From NCBI GenBank assembly GCA_017447445.1, contig JAFSNK010000008.1:62001-126000 (forward strand): a stretch of 64,000 nt of DNA, written 5' to 3'. The DNA comes from Clostridia bacterium. GTDB lineage: Bacteria > Bacillota > Clostridia > Oscillospirales > CAG-382. Of the stretch, positions 60,344 to 64,000 are shown piece after piece (the first letter of the stretch is position 1; each line of letters begins with the position of its first letter). Under the pieces are notes generated by a model. It worked only from the letters and a program-made list of their open reading frames with translations. It searched no databases and had not been told where the DNA came from. Position numbers and translations under genes: made by a program.

Positions 60344-60522
60344 TTTTTGCCTCCAAATATAAATATAATGTAGATTTGACGGCAGGACCGCGGGAACACT
60401 GTGCCGGGCGTTTCACACAACACCCTTAAAAAATGCCCGAAGCCTGCGCCCGATTACCGGACATACTCTGCCATAGTTACCTGCGGAACGCAGCAATCTA
60501 TAGCTTCATCGCACACCAAGCG
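60344..60522 (-). promoter_or_regulatory. Leader of the ribosomal supercluster
   Basis: From the promoter at 60529-60557 to rpsJ there are about 180 nt without a supported ORF. A small stem (CTGCG paired with CGCAG, about 60481-60493) is visible. A TATATT/TATAAA-rich stretch just before the ribosome site could hold a second weak promoter. No known ribosomal leader motif was recognised. Confidence 0.4.
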
Positions 60523-60528
60523 GGAGAT

Positions 60529-60557
60529 ATTCTACCATAATATAAAGGAATATGCAA
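60529..60557 (-). promoter_or_regulatory. Promoter of the S10-spc-alpha supercluster
   Basis: TTGCAT (60557-60552), 17 bp and TAGAAT (60534-60529) on the minus strand. It is the best promoter-like sequence upstream of rpsJ. Confidence 0.65.
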
Positions 60558-60663
60558 GATATTTCCGGGAAATCGCGTGTAAAATTTTTCCTTATCAAGC
60601 GCATTTTATTTGTGCAATACGCACAATGTGCGCAAAAAAAGGAAATAAACGGCAATATGGGGA

Positions 60664-60691
60664 TTTACAAAAGCGCAAAATGTATTATAAT
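60664..60691 (+). promoter_or_regulatory. Promoter of the phosphoglucomutase gene
   Basis: TTTACA (60664-60669), 16 bp, TATAAT (60686-60691), about 97 bp before the start codon and divergent from the ribosomal promoter. Confidence 0.55.
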
Positions 60692-60720
60692 ATAACTTGG
60701 CGCGGATATCAAGCGCAAAA

Positions 60721-60768
60721 ATCCAAAAATTCGTTTTATATAATATCCAAAAATTCGTTTTATATAAT
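60721..60768. repeat. Perfect 24-bp tandem duplication containing TATAAT
   Basis: Two identical 24-bp units (60721-60744 and 60745-60768), each beginning ATCCAAAAATTCG and ending TTTTATATAAT, lie directly upstream of the phosphoglucomutase ribosome site. Each ends in a -10-like hexamer. Confidence 0.95.
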
Positions 60769-60787
60769 AAAAAAGGAAGGCAACGCG

Positions 60788-62506
60788 ATGAACAGAGAAT
60801 ATGGAAAATGGCTGGCATACGGCGGTCTGGACGAAAACAGCAAAAAACGGCTTGAGGAGATACGCGGCGACGAGGAAGCGATCGCTTCCATGTTCACCGT
60901 CCCGATGAGCTTCGGCACCGCTGGGCTTCGCAGCACTATGGACGTTGGCATTTCCAGGATGAACGTTTATACCGTGGGACAGACCACGCAGGGGCTTGCG
61001 GAGCTTGTGAAAAGCGCCGGCGGCGAGAAGCGCGGCGTGGCGATCTGCCACGACTGCCGTATAAATTCGCGCCTGTTTGCCGAAACCGCGGCCTGCGTGC
61101 TGTGCGCCAACGGGATAAAGGTATATCTCTTCGATTCGCTGCGTCCCACGCCGGAGCTTTCGTTCGCCGTAATGCACTACAACTGCATCGCGGGGATAAA
61201 TATTACCGCTTCGCACAATCCGAAAGAATACAACGGCTATAAGGTTTATTGGGAAGACGGCGCTCAGCTCCCGCCCGAGCACGCGGCGCAGGTCTCCAAA
61301 GCCGCCGCGGAATGCGATATTTTCGAAGGCGTTAAAAAGATTTCGCCGGAAAAGGCGAAAAAGCGCGGGCTTCTGGAAATTATAGGAAAAGAATGCGACG
61401 AGGCGTTCCTGCAAGCGGTGCTCGCCTGCTCGCTCGCACCGGAATACACCCGCGAATACGGCGATTCGCTGGGGATAGTATATACTCCGGTACACGGGAC
61501 GGGGCACAAGCTGGTGCCGGAAGCGCTGCGCCGCAGCGGGATAAACAATCTGCACTGCGTCGAAAGCCAGATGGTGATCGACGGCAGCTTCCCCACCGTC
61601 GCCTCGCCGAACCCCGAAAACCGGGAATGCTTTGACGAAGCGGTGAAGCTTATTAACGAAAAAGGGATCGACTGCGGCTGTATAATCGCCACCGACCCGG
61701 ACGCCGACAGGATAGGGCTGGCGCTGAAAAACGAAAAGGGCGAGTTTGTCGCGCTTTCCGGCAACCAGATCGGCGCCCTGCTTATAGATTACGTTATTAA
61801 AGTGCGCCGCGAGAAAGGCATTCTGCCGCAAAACGCCTGCGCGGTGAAATCAGTCGTGAGCTCCAATCTGTTCGACGCGATATGCGAAAAGAACGGAGTT
61901 TCCCACGTGAGCGTGCTGACGGGGTTCAAATATATCGGCGAAAAGATAAAAGAATGGGCGGCGGACGGCAGCAGAACTTTTATACTCGGCTATGAGGAAA
62001 GCCAGGGCTATCTCGCCGGAGGTTACGCGCGCGACAAGGACGCGGTTGGCGCGAGCGTGCTGTGCGCCGAAATGGCTTGCTGGCACAAGGCGCACGGCAA
62101 GAGCGTGTTCGAGGCGCTGAACGCCATCTATGAAGAATACGGCCATTACCGCGAAAAAGTGCTGAATATCAAGATATCCGGCGTGGACCCGATGGCGCAG
62201 ATGAGCGAAAAGACCGCCAAACTGCGCGGGACGCGCGTCGAAGAGCTCGGCGGCGAAAAGGTCGCGGCGCTGCGCGATTACCTTGCCGGTACCCGCACCG
62301 AGACCGGAAGCGGCAAAGTCGCTCCCACCGGGCTTCCGCAGAGCGATATGCTTTATTACGAGCTGGCGGACGGTTCCGCGGTGATAATACGTCCCTCCGG
62401 CACCGAGCCGAAGATAAAGGCGTATATACTCGTTAAAGCGGACAGCTCCGAGGAAGCGGAGGCAAAGGCGGAAAAATACGCCGCCGCGGTAGGCAAGCTG
62501 CTTTGA
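60788..62506 (+). CDS. pgcA: Phospho-sugar mutase (alpha-phosphoglucomutase type)
   Basis: 572 residues from ATG 60788, 8-9 bp after AAGGAAGG; the longer open frame is unsupported leader. The alpha-D-phosphohexomutase domains are complete: the phosphoserine loop 'ITASHNPKEYNGYKVYWEDG', the metal loop 'IIATDPDADRIGLAL', the sugar-binding 'FILGYEESQGYLAGGYARDK' and the phosphate-binding 'VIIRPSGTEPKIKAYI'. It interconverts glucose 1- and 6-phosphate for glycogen and cell-envelope precursors and may also accept mannose phosphates. The adjoining alpha-mannosidase on the same strand makes a role in mannose metabolism conceivable but does not prove it. Gene symbol follows the B. subtilis homologue. 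Confidence 0.93.
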   Translation: MNREYGKWLAYGGLDENSKKRLEEIRGDEEAIASMFTVPMSFGTAGLRSTMDVGISRMNVYTVGQTTQGLAELVKSAGGEKRGVAICHDCRINSRLFAETAACVLCANGIKVYLFDSLRPTPELSFAVMHYNCIAGINITASHNPKEYNGYKVYWEDGAQLPPEHAAQVSKAAAECDIFEGVKKISPEKAKKRGLLEIIGKECDEAFLQAVLACSLAPEYTREYGDSLGIVYTPVHGTGHKLVPEALRRSGINNLHCVESQMVIDGSFPTVASPNPENRECFDEAVKLINEKGIDCGCIIATDPDADRIGLALKNEKGEFVALSGNQIGALLIDYVIKVRREKGILPQNACAVKSVVSSNLFDAICEKNGVSHVSVLTGFKYIGEKIKEWAADGSRTFILGYEESQGYLAGGYARDKDAVGASVLCAEMACWHKAHGKSVFEALNAIYEEYGHYREKVLNIKISGVDPMAQMSEKTAKLRGTRVEELGGEKVAALRDYLAGTRTETGSGKVAPTGLPQSDMLYYELADGSAVIIRPSGTEPKIKAYILVKADSSEEAEAKAEKYAAAVGKLL

Positions 62507-62558
62507 CGCGGAAACGCCGTTCCGGAACACTATTTAATAAAAAAGGAAGATAAGAAAA

Positions 62559-64000
62559 TGGACGAAAGGCTTCGCGCGGTATTCGAAAAGATCTATACGC
62601 CCATTGCGCGGATGAGCGTGGAAGCGTATATAACCAAAGAGCCGGTCCCCTATGCCGAACGCGCGTCCGGCGAGCGCAGAACGCTTGAACCGGGCGACAA
62701 ATGGGGCGATCTGTGGGATTGCGCCTGGATGAGAATGACCTGCGACGTGCCGGAATACGGGGGTTATGCGGTTTTCCGCATCGACGTGGGCGGCGAGGCC
62801 TGCGTTTTCGACGAAAGCGGCACGCCTTACAAAGGGCTTACGAACAAGGACAGCTTTTATTCCTTCGAGCTGGGTATGCCCGGGAAGCAGATATGCATCC
62901 CGCAAGAACCGCCGAAGCCCGGAGAAAAGCTTGAAATATGGCTCGACTGCGGCGCGAACGACCTTTTCGGCGAAGCGGAACGGCAGAACCCGCCGGAGGA
63001 AAAGATCGGTTGTCTGCACCGCGCGGAGCTTTGCGTCTGCGACAAAGAACTGCGCGCGCTTTATTACGATCTCGAGGTGATACGCCACCTTGCCGACGCG
63101 ACGGAGGACGAAGCGCTTAAAGCCGAAGCGAACGAGGCTTTTGAAAGCGCGATATCCGTTTACGGACGCGATATACGGAAAGCGCGGGAAATAACCGCAA
63201 AATTCCTTTCGCAGAAGAGCGAAAGCGGTTTTCACGTCACCGCGCTCGGACACGCGCACATCGACCTCGCGTGGCTGTGGCCCCTGCGTGAGACGCGCCG
63301 AAAGGCGGCGCGCACCTTCTCTACCCTTCTGCGCAACTGCGAGCTTTACCCGGAGTATCTTTTCGGCGTGAGCCAGCCGCAGATGCTTGAATGGGTGAAA
63401 ACCGATCACCCCGCGCTTTACGCGCAGATGAAGGAGCTTTATAACGCGAAGCGGCTTGAACCGCAGGGCGGGTTCTGGGTGGAGTGCGACACGAACGTAC
63501 CCGGCGGCGAATCGCTGGTGCGGCAGATGCTTTACGGCAAGCGGTATTTCAAAGAGGAATTCGGATACGACGAGGAGATACTCTGGATCCCGGACGTGTT
63601 CGGCTACAATGCGCAGCTTCCGCAGATAATGAAAAAAAGCGGCGTGAAGTACTTTTTGACGATAAAACTTAGCTGGAACAGCGTGAACAGGTTCCCGCAC
63701 AGCACCTTCCGCTGGATAGGGCTGGACGGTTCGGAAGTGCTTACGCATATGCCGCCGGAGGGCAACTACAACTCCGCGGCGCGCGCCGAATCGCTGCTGA
63801 ATATTGAAAAGAAGTTTATGGAACGCGATATCGACGACCGCGCGATGATGCTTTACGGCATAGGCGACGGCGGCGGCGGCCCGGGAATGGAGCATCTGGA
63901 GCGTCTGCGCCGCGAATACGACCTTAAAGGTCTGCCGAAGGTAAAGCAGGCGTTCGCGATAGATTTCTTCCGCGATATCGACAAGGACCGGGCGAAGTTC
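62559..64000 (+). CDS. GH38 alpha-mannosidase (3' end beyond window)
   Basis: 480 residues are seen before the window ends; family members usually have 800-1050. ATG 62559 follows AAAAAGGAAG. An N-terminal beta-rich region of about 220 residues (as in bacterial GH38) leads to the catalytic domain at 'VTALGHAHIDLAWLWPLRET'; the metal-binding His and Asp of GHAHIDLAW are present. The nucleophile Asp lies in 'LWIPDVFGYNAQLPQIMKKS'. 'LYGIGDGGGGPGMEHLERLR' continues the GH38 pattern. It has no signal peptide, so it should be cytosolic and act on imported alpha-mannosides. It follows the phospho-sugar mutase by 52 bp, likely in one transcript. Confidence 0.93.

Noticed and set aside
60401-60787. 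N-terminal extension of the phosphoglucomutase
   Set aside because: The frame is open by chance through the promoter and leader; a good ribosome site and the family start support ATG 60788.

Overview
This is a GC-rich stretch of chromosome from a spore-forming member of the Clostridia. The sporulation genes spoIIGA and sigE, the Firmicutes-type order rimP-nusA-ylxR-ylxQ-infB-rbfA, the ylxM-ffh-rpsP-khpA-rimM-trmD cluster, a DUF421/DUF4363 pair, a K+-dependent type membrane pyrophosphatase and a dockerin protein all point there. An Oscillospirales-like gut or rumen lineage is plausible, but that is inference. TTG and GTG starts are common, and two genes appear to start at CTG.

Layout. 1-1440: a truncated AT-rich lipoprotein gene (minus). 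1441-1890: an array of miniature hairpins around the remnant of a four-helix-bundle (S23/IVP-like) gene. 1889-2167: tRNA-Cys, tRNA-Gly and tRNA-Asp (minus). 2317-6568 (plus): DUF421 and DUF4363 proteins, rpe, a VanY-type carboxypeptidase and a diguanylate cyclase. 6660-17493: a dockerin protein (minus), a HerA/DUF853 ATPase, an AT-rich orphan gene, a GH20-like hexosaminidase (minus), hppA and an oligopeptide-binding lipoprotein. 17639-20913: a SpoIVFB-like M50 protease and a small membrane ORF (minus) diverge from spoIIGA-sigE, which is followed by a NYN-domain gene. 21066-27761: the rimP-nusA-ylxR-ylxQ-infB-rbfA-nrnA-truB translation/transcription operon, then a Noc/ParB-like gene and a DUF4298 gene. 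29145-29529: a deleted IS30-family copy.

From 29557 to 43877 nearly everything is on the minus strand: a membrane-anchored secreted protein; uvrC-rsmD-coaD followed by an enolase-superfamily enzyme and a 2-hydroxyacid dehydrogenase; HPr; ylxM-ffh-rpsP-khpA-rimM-trmD followed by a polytopic membrane protein and a DUF4330 protein; and a degenerate ClpC-like ATPase. One membrane-anchored gene (44011-44691, plus) converges on the ribosomal supercluster. That supercluster runs on the minus strand from rpsJ (60343) to rplQ (44794), with secY, adk, map, infA and rpoA embedded and no extra genes. Beyond its promoter, a phosphoglucomutase and the start of a GH38 alpha-mannosidase run the other way to the window end.

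Most of the window is housekeeping. The less ordinary material is the hairpin array at 1441-1890, the two CTG-started genes (infA and the NYN gene), the ClpC-like protein without an M-domain and with a Gly in place of the second Walker B Glu, the His/Cys-repeat dockerin protein, candidate Spo0A boxes in three intergenic regions, and several palindromes or duplications at promoters.
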